Shown here: piece after piece, positions 1-6,265 of the stretch | Layout of the letters: each line of letters begins with the position of its first letter | Position numbering within the stretch: the stretch's first letter is position 1 | Source: Sphingomonadaceae bacterium | GTDB lineage: Bacteria > Pseudomonadota > Alphaproteobacteria > Sphingomonadales > Sphingomonadaceae | Reading direction: 5' to 3' | Length of the DNA stretch: 13,855 nt | Assembly (NCBI GenBank): GCA_947442095.1 | Contig: CANEVG010000047.1 | Location: forward strand, 1 to 13,855 | Notes under the pieces: model-generated | Seen by the model: the letters and a program-made list of their open reading frames with translations, nothing else | Told to the model about the DNA's origin: nothing | Database searches by the model: none | Translations under genes and position numbers: made by a program

Positions 1-42
1 AGCGCCCCGCAGTGATCAGTAGGACCCTCTGACGCAGTTTGA

Positions 43-873
43 TCAGATAGAAAAATCGAATATTCTAGCCGTTACCGCGCCGCCTGTGCCGCCCCCTACG
101 ATTGAATAGATGAAGCCATATTCGCCTGCTGCAAGCGCCGCGTCGGGCTTGACCCTAAATACGCCTGGACGGACCAACTCATAGCCGAAGCTGATGCGTT
201 CCTTGTCCATCACACCGGTTTTCGCTCCACCAATGTTGGCAGTGCCAACGCGTGCTTCTCGGCGACCTTGTTTCTTTGTGAGGCGTATCAACGTAAACTC
301 TGCTGGAGAAGTGACAGTAGCTGCGTTTCCAGCAGCCCAAGCTGTATTGGCGACAGCCAGGCTGGGGTTGGATTCATCAAAAAAGAAATAGAAGGTCGGT
401 AGCGTCTCATTTGCGTGTACCCGCGCAGTTTCGTTCTGGATCGAGGCCTTGACGCTAAGTGACGCGATTCCACCAGTCAAAGCATAGCCAAGGATTCCCC
501 CGGTTTTTGCCTGATTTGAGACTGTCGGATCAATTCGCTGCATCTTTTGTGCAGTGTTACTGAGCAGATATACACCCGCTGGATGCCCGGCCATGGGATC
601 AGGGCTGTCTACTGAAAGTGCAGCAGGCGCGCTCGGGGCGGGCTTTGTGAGTAGCGCCGCTATGATAGAGCTTGATAGCCCCTTTGACCGCAGGTCGATC
701 ATTTCATCGACAGAGAGGTCCATGTGCGTTTCGCTCGACCGAATCTTGGCAACGATAGCCTCATCGCCGAGCCCAGCCTTCGCAAGCGAAACAATCGTGT
801 CCAGAGATAATGGCTCTGCGTTTGCAGCGGTAGCACAAGCTATAAGTGCCACTGCGAAGAATCCTGCTCTCAT
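43..873 (-). CDS. Exported protein of unknown function with two N-terminal helical repeats
   Basis: I do not recognise this 276-residue protein. It has a clear Sec signal peptide (residues 1-19, cleavage after the ANA before E20). Residues 22-44 and 53-75 are two copies of one motif, roughly LS(V/L)D-x4-L-x2-(K)GL-x4-I-x-A-x-(I/L), a short helical repeat seen near the N-terminus of various exported proteins. A proline/alanine/serine linker (about 77-92) leads to a C-terminal part from about residue 98 that looks beta-rich, with glycine-rich stretches. The start is supported by AGGGGG seven bases upstream of the ATG. No lipobox cysteine follows the signal peptide, so it is probably periplasmic or surface-associated. 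It lies on the island side of the attachment site, and its base composition looks less GC-rich than the chromosomal genes on the right. Function unknown. Confidence 0.75.
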   Translation of the reverse strand: MRAGFFAVALIACATAANAEPLSLDTIVSLAKAGLGDEAIVAKIRSSETHMDLSVDEMIDLRSKGLSSSIIAALLTKPAPSAPAALSVDSPDPMAGHPAGVYLLSNTAQKMQRIDPTVSNQAKTGGILGYALTGGIASLSVKASIQNETARVHANETLPTFYFFFDESNPSLAVANTAWAAGNAATVTSPAEFTLIRLTKKQGRREARVGTANIGGAKTGVMDKERISFGYELVRPGVFRVKPDAALAAGEYGFIYSIVGGGTGGAVTARIFDFSI

Positions 874-1038
874 TGACGGCCCCCTGCATTGTCTATGGTT
901 GAGCCTTACAAATGTTCTTGATCAAGGAAAGAACTGATTTTCGACCAAAATGGTTTAAAGCGACAAACACTTGGGGGTCCAAACCCGCAGCTCAGCTATG
1001 GCCGATACGTGCCAAGGTGCCCCCGCTTCCTTTGCAGC
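874..1038. other. Intergenic stretch upstream of the exported protein
   Basis: This is a fairly AT-rich stretch that must hold the promoter of the leftward exported protein (start 873). The only structure I see is a 10-bp palindrome, CTTGATCAAG, at 917-926. I found no convincing -35/-10 pair and no recognisable gene. If the small ORF at 1039-1209 is not real, this empty stretch extends to 1224. Confidence 0.4.
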
Positions 1039-1209
1039 CTAAGTCATAGAAAAAATGGCGCTTTTGCGCAGAACGATCTGCACCGACCATTTGGTGCCGG
1101 AGCCTCGAATGATCGACGATCGCAATTGTTGGGCAAAGCCCGAGCTATTGCCTTTGCAGATCGCCCTGAAGCGTCCCGGGTTTTCTGGAGGCTGTTTCGT
1201 TTGGGTCAT
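1039..1209 (-). CDS. Small ORF (56 aa) behind the lytic transglycosylase, unknown function
   Basis: An open frame of 56 codons begins with ATG at 1209, 15 bases after the transglycosylase stop, and ends with TAG at 1041-1039. AGGGG lies about nine bases upstream of the ATG, a usable ribosome binding site. The product is basic (starts MTQTKQPPENPGRF, later FAQQLRSSIIRGSGTKW) with no signal peptide or membrane segment. It could be a small accessory protein co-transcribed with the transglycosylase, or a chance ORF. I do not recognise it; the spacing and binding site are the whole case. Confidence 0.4.
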   Translation of the reverse strand: MTQTKQPPENPGRFRAICKGNSSGFAQQLRSSIIRGSGTKWSVQIVLRKSAIFSMT

Positions 1210-1224
1210 ACAACCAACCCCTTT

Positions 1225-1887
1225 TCAGAACCGCCAATGACGCAGCACATTGCGCACATAGGCCGGCGTCTCACCATTGTGCGGAATGCCGGAAGCACGC
1301 TCTACCGCGCCAGGACCAGCATTGTAGGCAGCGATAGCCAGATGCACTGCCCCGAACCTGTCGAGCATCTGGCGCAGATACCGCGCTGCACCGAAGATGT
1401 TAGCCATTGGGTCAAAGCGGTTTGTAATCCCAAGATCGCGGGCGGTTCCCGGCATCAGCTGTCCCAACCCAGCGGCACCAGCTTTGCTGATCGCCAAAGG
1501 ATTATACCGGGACTCTGTCCATACCAACGCGTCGAGAAGGCCCGCCGGTAACCCATACTGTGTCTCCGCAGCGTAGACATGGGGAAGGTAGCTTGCCCTG
1601 CGAAAACCCGGCGGCCTCTCGCTTGCGGATTTCGCGTAGCTGTAGGGAAGGTGGATCCGGCCCGCTTCGACGATAACCGCGGCGGGCAAGGCAGTATCTT
1701 TGGGACGTTTCCAGATACCATGTTCGACCAATTGGAAACCCTTTGACGCCTCGGCCACACGGAAGCCTTGAGGTCCAATTTCAAGTACAGCGGCAGCGCC
1801 AGTGACCGCTTTCTCCCGCGCTTGAGCAGGGGCGGTGAGCGCTAATCCCGTCACCGCCGCAGCAATCGTTGCCCATCTCTGTCTCAT
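1225..1887 (-). CDS. Lytic transglycosylase, SLT type, conjugation-associated
   Basis: This is a periplasmic peptidoglycan lytic transglycosylase (goose-lysozyme-like SLT fold), of the sort that opens the wall for a type IV secretion or conjugation channel. From the ATG at 1887 it has 220 residues, with a signal peptide ending at AQA (residues 21-23). The catalytic glutamate is E125 in WTESRYNP. The family motifs follow: AGAAGLGQLMPGTA at 136-149 and AYNAGPGAV at 187-195, with a YVRNV near the end. A longer frame is open back to 2016, but the 1887 start has AAGGA eight bases upstream and gives a proper signal peptide. It is transcribed leftward, divergent from the primase-like gene, with a LexA-type box 33 bases upstream of its start. 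Similar enzymes (VirB1/TrbN type) are usual cargo of sphingomonad integrative conjugative elements; the conjugation role is inferred from that. Confidence 0.88.
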   Translation of the reverse strand: MRQRWATIAAAVTGLALTAPAQAREKAVTGAAAVLEIGPQGFRVAEASKGFQLVEHGIWKRPKDTALPAAVIVEAGRIHLPYSYAKSASERPPGFRRASYLPHVYAAETQYGLPAGLLDALVWTESRYNPLAISKAGAAGLGQLMPGTARDLGITNRFDPMANIFGAARYLRQMLDRFGAVHLAIAAYNAGPGAVERASGIPHNGETPAYVRNVLRHWRF

Positions 1888-1890
1888 ATC

Positions 1891-1915
1891 TCGATTCCTT
1901 CTATAGCCGAATCGA
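1891..1915. repeat. Inverted repeat enclosing the transglycosylase ribosome binding site
   Basis: TCGATTC (1891-1897) and GAATCGA (1909-1915) are perfect inverted copies separated by 11 bases. The AAGGA of the leftward gene sits at the edge of the loop and stem. In the mRNA this could form a hairpin limiting translation; as DNA it could be an operator. Confidence 0.45.
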
Positions 1916-1919
1916 TCTG

Positions 1920-1934
1920 GAACATATACAGAAC
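1920..1934. promoter_or_regulatory. LexA (SOS) box, GAAC-N7-GAAC
   Basis: GAACATATACAGAAC is an exact match to the alphaproteobacterial LexA operator, a direct repeat GTTC-N7-GTTC (read on the minus strand: GTTC TGTATAT GTTC). It lies between the divergent starts of the transglycosylase (1887) and the primase-like gene (2015), where a repressor could control both. A second site at 4828-4842 shares 13 of 15 bases. The match and position are seen; binding is inferred. Confidence 0.68.
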
Positions 1935-2014
1935 AAAATGTGTAGGAAAACGCATTGATGGCAGCGCAGAGCGGAGGCTGCGCGGGTGGAGGCATGCCAG
2001 AATGGAGATGTGCC

Positions 2015-2911
2015 ATGTCCCAAGTTCACAGCCGCGAAACGCTCGAGGCCCGCGCTCGCATGATCGTCGAGGCACTGAGCGGGAAATGGTCCCGCTCGCG
2101 CGGTATGTGTCGCTGCCCGGCCCACGTTGATCGTACCCCCTCCCTCAGCATTACGCTCGGTGAGCGCGCGATCTTGGTTCATTGCTTTGCCGGCTGTACC
2201 AATGAGGCCGTCATAGAGGGCATGGCCAAACTTGGGATGCGGATCTCGGACCTGTTTGACGGTTCGGGGGGCCCGATCGCAGCCAAGCCGCGTCACGAAA
2301 TCGCAGACCGCAACGCGGTAAGGCTATGGCGCGAGGCCACCCTCCTCGCGGGCAGCTCGGCCGCTCGCTACCTCTCGGCAAGAGGTATCACGGTCGCATC
2401 GTCCGAGGTGCGCTTTCATCCGCGTATGCCGCTCGGACCCAAGGGCTCTGTGCAGTTCCTTCCGGCGATGGTGGCGGCGGTGCGCAATGATGCAGGAATC
2501 CTCGCGCTTCACCGCACCTTCCTCAACCCCGCCGGCGACTGTCTCGCAAGGTTCGAACAGCCCAAGCGAGCGCTCGGCAGTCTCGGTTCTGGCGCAGTGC
2601 GCCTGGCGTTCCCACGAACGGGGCGCCTTGGTCTCGCCGAAGGCGCCGAAAGCGCGCTTTCAGCAATGCAACTTTTCGGGACCCCCTGCTGGGCAACTCT
2701 CGGCAACGAGCGTTTCGGACTGGTCACAATCCCGGAATCGGTGCGCGAACTCATTCTTTTCGTCGACAATGATGCCGGCGGCCTGCTCGCAGAAGAACGC
2801 GCACGCGAAGCCTATGCGCGCAAGGATCGGCGGATCGTCACCCAGCGGCCCGAGCGTGCCGACGAGGACTGGAACGACGTGCTTATGCAGCGATTGCGCG
2901 CGGCGATTTGA
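2015..2911 (+). CDS. CHC2-like zinc finger and TOPRIM protein (primase-like, DUF7146 type)
   Basis: A 298-residue protein built like the front half of a plasmid or phage primase. A CHC2-like zinc site is visible as C34-P-A-H37 followed by C57-F-A-G-C61. The C-terminal TOPRIM domain shows the EG-x-E motif (E209, E212) and the DxD motif (D251-N-D253 followed by AGG), with a DWND at 285-288. No helicase domain follows. Such stand-alone proteins are common on alphaproteobacterial integrative conjugative elements and plasmids, where they are thought to help prime the incoming or replicating element; its exact activity is not proven. The ATG at 2015 is chosen because GGAG lies seven bases upstream and the zinc domain follows directly; ATGs at 1955, 1958 and 1994 lack such a site. 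It is divergent from the transglycosylase across a 127-base gap with a LexA-type box. Confidence 0.85.
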   Translation: MSQVHSRETLEARARMIVEALSGKWSRSRGMCRCPAHVDRTPSLSITLGERAILVHCFAGCTNEAVIEGMAKLGMRISDLFDGSGGPIAAKPRHEIADRNAVRLWREATLLAGSSAARYLSARGITVASSEVRFHPRMPLGPKGSVQFLPAMVAAVRNDAGILALHRTFLNPAGDCLARFEQPKRALGSLGSGAVRLAFPRTGRLGLAEGAESALSAMQLFGTPCWATLGNERFGLVTIPESVRELILFVDNDAGGLLAEERAREAYARKDRRIVTQRPERADEDWNDVLMQRLRAAI

Positions 2912-2945
2912 GCGTTGCGGAAAGGAATGAGCGCTTGGAGCCTTT

Positions 2946-2970
2946 CGAGACCTGCATGGCGCGGGTCTCG
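2946..2970. terminator. Stem-loop between convergent genes
   Basis: CGAGACC (2946-2952) and GGTCTCG (2964-2970) form a perfect 7-bp stem with an 11-base loop, exactly between the stops of the convergent primase-like (2911) and DUF6880 (2971) genes. There is no T-run on either side, so it may act only as a weak or Rho-assisted bidirectional terminator or as an mRNA 3'-end stabiliser. Confidence 0.4.
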
Positions 2971-4410
2971 TCAGGAGGCTGCGTTCCAGAAGGAGGTCTT
3001 GCGCCCATGCAGCGTGCGCAAATGCGCTACATAGGCAGCATGATCGCGCCGATCGCAAAAATCCTCGATCCGTTTGGCCAGATGTTCGCACGCCTGCAAA
3101 TGGTGGGCGGCATGGCCATAGCGCTTGGTCCGGGCGTGAATCAGTGAATAGTCGATCATCGCGCGCAGCATCAGGGTCGCGGCAAGTGGATGGCGCTGTT
3201 CCAGCACCTCAGCTCCGGGGGTCAACACCTCATAGTGATTGCCATCGAGTTCGCCTTGCCGCGCTATGACCAACTTTGCAGCGAGATCATGCGCGGGCCA
3301 GTTGATGAGAAACGCCAGTGCCTGATGGAAATTTGCCCATCGGCTGACATAGGCGAGCGCACGGATTTCTGCCTCTTCGTCATCAAAATCAGGTAGCCGC
3401 TTGATATGCGCGCGTAAGTAGTCGGCGTTCAAGGTGCGCTCGAATATAGCCCAGCGCTCAGCTTGTGCGTCCTCGCCGCGTCCCAATGCATCGAGCGTGT
3501 CGATCCACATCCGTTGCCAATCGGGCCAATGCCCGCCTTTGCGAAAATCGGGCTCGGCCAGTGCCAGTGCTGCCATGGCATCGTCAGCCCGCCCCACCGC
3601 CAACATTCGTTCGGCAATGCGTGAGGCAATCGCGGGGTTGGTGCGCTCCTGCGCCGAAAAAAGTACCGCATAGCCGTCGACATCGCCCAGTGCATCGGCG
3701 ATTTCAGTCAGTGCGGATTGGACCATCCGTGTATGATAGCGAACCGTGATATCATCTTCATACAACGGCCCACTTGATCCATACCCGATTATCCGCCGTT
3801 CGCCGTCTTTGGAGCGCACCGGCGGTTGCGCAGCCAGCTTTTCGAATTTGGCCTTCAGCAGTTCCAGCCCGTCGCGGCCTAGTGATTTTGCCAGCAACGC
3901 AATCAGTCCATCGAACTGGCCATAATCATTTGCGACAACTCCCTCAAACACCCGGTCCGCCAGTGTCGAAGGTGCAAGGTTTGCTCTCTCGCCAATCGCG
4001 CCAAGGTCGGCTCGCGCAATGGCAATGACGTTGCTGATCATGCCATTTCCGTCATCGCTCCGTTCATAGATCGAAGGTGCCATCGCCAGGATCCGCCACA
4101 ATAGATCGAATGCCTCAGCCGGTGCATCGGGCGCAACATACGTCGTAATCGCGATGCGCTGCGTTTCGAGATCGAGCGCCAGCGCCTTGATCTTGCGCCA
4201 ATCGACAAACGAACGCGCCTTGGCAATCGTAACAAGCCGCTTGCGTATTTCTGTCGCAACGTCCGCTCCACCGCTGCGACTGGCAAGTTCAAGTCGCAGC
4301 CGACGCTTGGCCGCAGCATCGCCTGCAGACAGTTCAAGCACCAGTTCCGCGAGGCGTTCGGCACCAAGCCCGGCAAGGTTCTTGACATTCAATGTCTTTT
4401 CAGAGGCCAT
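2971..4410 (-). CDS. DUF6880 family protein
   Basis: A 479-residue soluble protein, full length for the DUF6880 family, whose function is not known. It has no signal peptide or membrane segment. The sequence is almost entirely helical. The N-terminal block (LAELVLELSAGDAAAKRRLR, about residues 20-39) is followed by helical-repeat-like segments rich in alanine and leucine, including RLPDFDDEEAEIRAL and a C-terminal LRTLHGRKTSFWN characteristic of the family. Its ATG at 4410 lies inside the last codons of the truncated integrase frame: the two overlap by 11 bases. AAGGA lies about 11 bases upstream. It therefore seems to be transcribed from the integrase promoter, which carries a LexA-type box. 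A role in DNA-damage response or defence would be speculation. The family assignment rests on my recognition of its conserved blocks. Confidence 0.8.
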   Translation of the reverse strand: MASEKTLNVKNLAGLGAERLAELVLELSAGDAAAKRRLRLELASRSGGADVATEIRKRLVTIAKARSFVDWRKIKALALDLETQRIAITTYVAPDAPAEAFDLLWRILAMAPSIYERSDDGNGMISNVIAIARADLGAIGERANLAPSTLADRVFEGVVANDYGQFDGLIALLAKSLGRDGLELLKAKFEKLAAQPPVRSKDGERRIIGYGSSGPLYEDDITVRYHTRMVQSALTEIADALGDVDGYAVLFSAQERTNPAIASRIAERMLAVGRADDAMAALALAEPDFRKGGHWPDWQRMWIDTLDALGRGEDAQAERWAIFERTLNADYLRAHIKRLPDFDDEEAEIRALAYVSRWANFHQALAFLINWPAHDLAAKLVIARQGELDGNHYEVLTPGAEVLEQRHPLAATLMLRAMIDYSLIHARTKRYGHAAHHLQACEHLAKRIEDFCDRRDHAAYVAHLRTLHGRKTSFWNAAS

Positions 4411-4759
4411 AGCGACGCTTTTCCTTGTAGCGCAGGTAACTCGGCATCATCGAACGGATCGTCCCGGCCGTGGCGCTCGAGGCACTCGCTGGAGCAGGCG
4501 GCGCTTTTCCAGCCTCGAGATCGTTAACAAGCGACCGCGCTTTGCGGCGGGCGTCAGCCAGACCGAACCGAGGTCTGTATCGACCTACAGTGATGTTGCG
4601 GATCCGGCCTCCCACACGCTTGCGCAGGATGAACGTCTTTGTCCCGGATGAGCCGATAAGAACCCGTAGACCAGGAACATCGCTATCGCTGTACTCGACT
4701 TGCCCTTTGTCTGGCGCTTTTAGCCCCTGCAGTTTTGCGTCGGTCAACTTTGACACCAT
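4400..4759 (-). pseudogene. Tyrosine integrase remnant (arm-binding DUF4102 domain only)
   Basis: The 119-residue product is the N-terminal arm-DNA-binding domain (DUF4102) of a P4-type tyrosine integrase: SKLTDAKLQGLKAPDKG, then DVPGLRVLIGSSGTKTFILR and ITVGRYRPRFGLADARRKAR. Family members have about 400 residues. Here only the first residues of the core-binding domain remain (from about TIRSMMPSYLRYK) before a stop, and the catalytic R...HxxR...Y part is absent from the window. Start: ATG at 4759 with AGGGA about eight bases upstream; a longer frame begins at 4783. The stop overlaps the DUF6880 start. It is oriented away from the tRNA fragment 168 bases upstream, as expected for an island integrase. 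It is inactive as a recombinase, though the domain could still bind arm sites. Confidence 0.82.
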
Positions 4760-4827
4760 GATAAGGGTCCCTGCCCAGGTCACCTTTCGCCTGATACCTT
4801 AGGTAGCACTTCGGGGCAAATGCGATC

Positions 4828-4842
4828 GAACATATAAGGAAC
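4828..4842. promoter_or_regulatory. Second LexA (SOS) box, upstream of the integrase remnant
   Basis: GAACATATAAGGAAC is an exact GAAC-N7-GAAC match and differs from the box at 1920-1934 only at two spacer bases. It is 68 bases upstream of the integrase ATG. On the minus strand it contains TTATAT, which could be part of a -10 element, so LexA binding would occlude the promoter. Binding is inferred. Confidence 0.68.
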
Positions 4843-4903
4843 ATTGCGGATCGAATTTCTCATAAAATATATTTTAATCAGATGATTAGGGAATATTGCG
4901 GAT
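4838..4903 (+). repeat. Direct repeat pair near the attachment site (possible integrase arm sites)
   Basis: GGAACATTGCGGAT (4838-4851) and GGAATATTGCGGAT (4890-4903) match at 13 of 14 bases, 52 bases apart. The first overlaps the LexA box. Direct repeats between an integrase gene and its core attachment site are the usual layout of arm-type sites bound by DUF4102 domains; that role here is inferred. Confidence 0.5.
4863..4876. repeat. AT-only 14-bp palindrome
   Basis: TAAAATATATTTTA is a perfect 14-bp palindrome lying between the two direct repeats. In attachment regions, AT-rich sites often bind host bending proteins (IHF) or excisionase; nothing in the sequence decides between these and chance in an AT-rich patch. 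Confidence 0.4.
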
Positions 4904-4926
4904 TTTTGCGAAACCATAGAATTTGG

Positions 4927-4972
4927 ATTCCTAATCTGGGGGCCGTGGGTTCGAATCTCGCCGGGCGCACCA
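4927..4972 (+). mobile_element. Island attachment site: 3' fragment of tRNA-Arg(CCT)
   Basis: The stretch reads as the 3' part of a tRNA: loop TTCCTAA (anticodon CCT, 4930-4932), stem TCTGG, variable GGGCC, T-arm GTGGG-TTCGAAT-CTCGC (4945-4961), acceptor strand CGGGCGC, then A and CCA (4970-4972). The bases before it do not form a D-arm or the expected GCGCCCG acceptor, so this is not a full gene. Such a fragment marks the island boundary away from the intact tRNA. For a plus-strand tRNA the intact copy should lie to the left, beyond the window, and the native downstream chromosome begins at 4973. A short CGCGG-CTA-CCGCG hairpin follows at 4993-5005. Confidence 0.82.
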
Positions 4973-5014
4973 TTTTCCTCAATCTTCGGCACCGCGGCTA
5001 CCGCGTGGTTCCCG

Positions 5015-6265
5015 CTAACCCCGCCAGCGCGGGGCCTTGGCGAAGTCGGCTTCGCGGAACGGCGTCTCGCTGAAGATATAGGGGTAGTAGAAGCGGCGGA
5101 GCGCGGCGTGGAAGGCGCGGATGCGGTCCTGATAGGCGATCTGGGCGGCAAGGTCCGTCTGCGCCAGGCGGTGGATTGCCACTTGTAACCCGACCGAGGG
5201 GAGGATCCATCCGGTGCGCCGCGTCCATGCATCGCGCGCCTCCAGCCCGGCGCGGTAGGCCGCGACTTTGCTGTCCACCGCGCGGTCGCCAAGGTGCTGG
5301 AAGGCGTAGTACCATTTCCAGTGGAAGCCGCCTGCGAATGCAGCCTTGTCTTTCCATTCGGGATGATCGCGCAGGAAGGCTTGCATTGTCGCAGCCTTGG
5401 GCTTGTCCCATCCGGCATGCACCGCCTCGCGCTGGGCGAGCGTGAGTTCGATGCCTTGCTGCACCGGAATGGCGCTGTTGATGGCGAGGAGGGCCAAGCC
5501 GGGGAGCACCAGCGTGATCGCCAGCCACGCCGAGGCGAGCGACGCGGCATTGGCGAGCGAACTTTGCCGCCAGCGCGACACGGCGAGGCACACGAGCGTC
5601 CAAAGCAGCAGATAGGCCGCGGCGATGGCGCCGACCAGCGCAGCCTGGCTGCCGGGCGTGCCCGACACTGCAGCGCCCACCACGAACGGCACGAGCAGCG
5701 CGAGCAGCAGCAGCCCCGCGCGCAAGGCGATCCGCCGGAGCCACAAGCTGCGCTGCGACCGTGCCATCACCGCCAGCAGGACCGCGCGTCCGGCCTCGCG
5801 CTCGGATGAAAACAGATCGTGCAGCAGCGCGATCAGCAGCAGCGGCGCCAGATAGGTGAGCACGAAGGCCCAGTCGAACCGGCCGGGCAGCGCGAGTTCG
5901 GCGTTGTAGGTCTCGTTCTCATGGATCTGTCCCTCGAGGGCCAGCGCACGCACGCGCAGCACGAACGGCGCCACATCGCGCTGACCGAGCGCGACAAAAG
6001 CCATCGGCGAGGGCGTGTCCCAGGTGGCGTGGAAGGTGTAGTAGGCAGCGTTGCCGGCATCGCCTTCCTTGCCGGCCCATGCAGCAACTGTGCCTTCGTC
6101 TTGCGCTTGCTTCGGCTGGATGCGGGCGATCACATCATGCTGACGGGCGATTTCGGCAAGGCCCACGGCGACGCTGGCAGCGGAGAGCACCAGCATCAGC
6201 AGCAGCGCGGGCAAGGCGATGCGCTGGCGCAGGAACAGGCGCAGTTCTTGGCGCAGGAGCGACAT
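5015..6265 (-). CDS. ABC transporter permease, DUF3526 family (second copy)
   Basis: A 416-residue inner-membrane permease of the ABC-2/NosY-like group (DUF3526). A first membrane helix (about residues 17-38) is followed by a large periplasmic domain (about 40-130), then five or so helices (about 133-150, 180-200, 208-230, 238-262, 353-367). The conserved cytoplasmic loop has SSEREAG at 153-159, matching ARERESG in the upstream permease, so the two are paralogs likely to form a heterodimer with the ATPase. Its ATG shares one base with the stop of the upstream gene (TAATG at 6267-6263). The gene ends only 42 bases from the tRNA fragment and has the composition of the chromosomal side. Substrate unknown. 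Confidence 0.82.
   Translation of the reverse strand: MSLLRQELRLFLRQRIALPALLLMLVLSAASVAVGLAEIARQHDVIARIQPKQAQDEGTVAAWAGKEGDAGNAAYYTFHATWDTPSPMAFVALGQRDVAPFVLRVRALALEGQIHENETYNAELALPGRFDWAFVLTYLAPLLLIALLHDLFSSEREAGRAVLLAVMARSQRSLWLRRIALRAGLLLLALLVPFVVGAAVSGTPGSQAALVGAIAAAYLLLWTLVCLAVSRWRQSSLANAASLASAWLAITLVLPGLALLAINSAIPVQQGIELTLAQREAVHAGWDKPKAATMQAFLRDHPEWKDKAAFAGGFHWKWYYAFQHLGDRAVDSKVAAYRAGLEARDAWTRRTGWILPSVGLQVAIHRLAQTDLAAQIAYQDRIRAFHAALRRFYYPYIFSETPFREADFAKAPRWRG

Noticed and set aside
4882..4972. A complete tRNA gene at the island boundary
   Set aside because: Upstream of the anticodon loop there is no D-arm and no acceptor strand matching CGGGCGC, so only a 3' fragment is present.
5019..5034. 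CCCCGC-CAGC-GCGGGG hairpin as an intrinsic terminator of the ABC operon
   Set aside because: It lies within the last codons of the permease and has no T-run after it; probably a by-product of GC-rich coding.
4780..5550. Minus-strand frame containing GAPGEIRTHGPQIRNPNS
   Set aside because: It translates the tRNA fragment and an alternative frame of the DUF3526 permease; not a gene.
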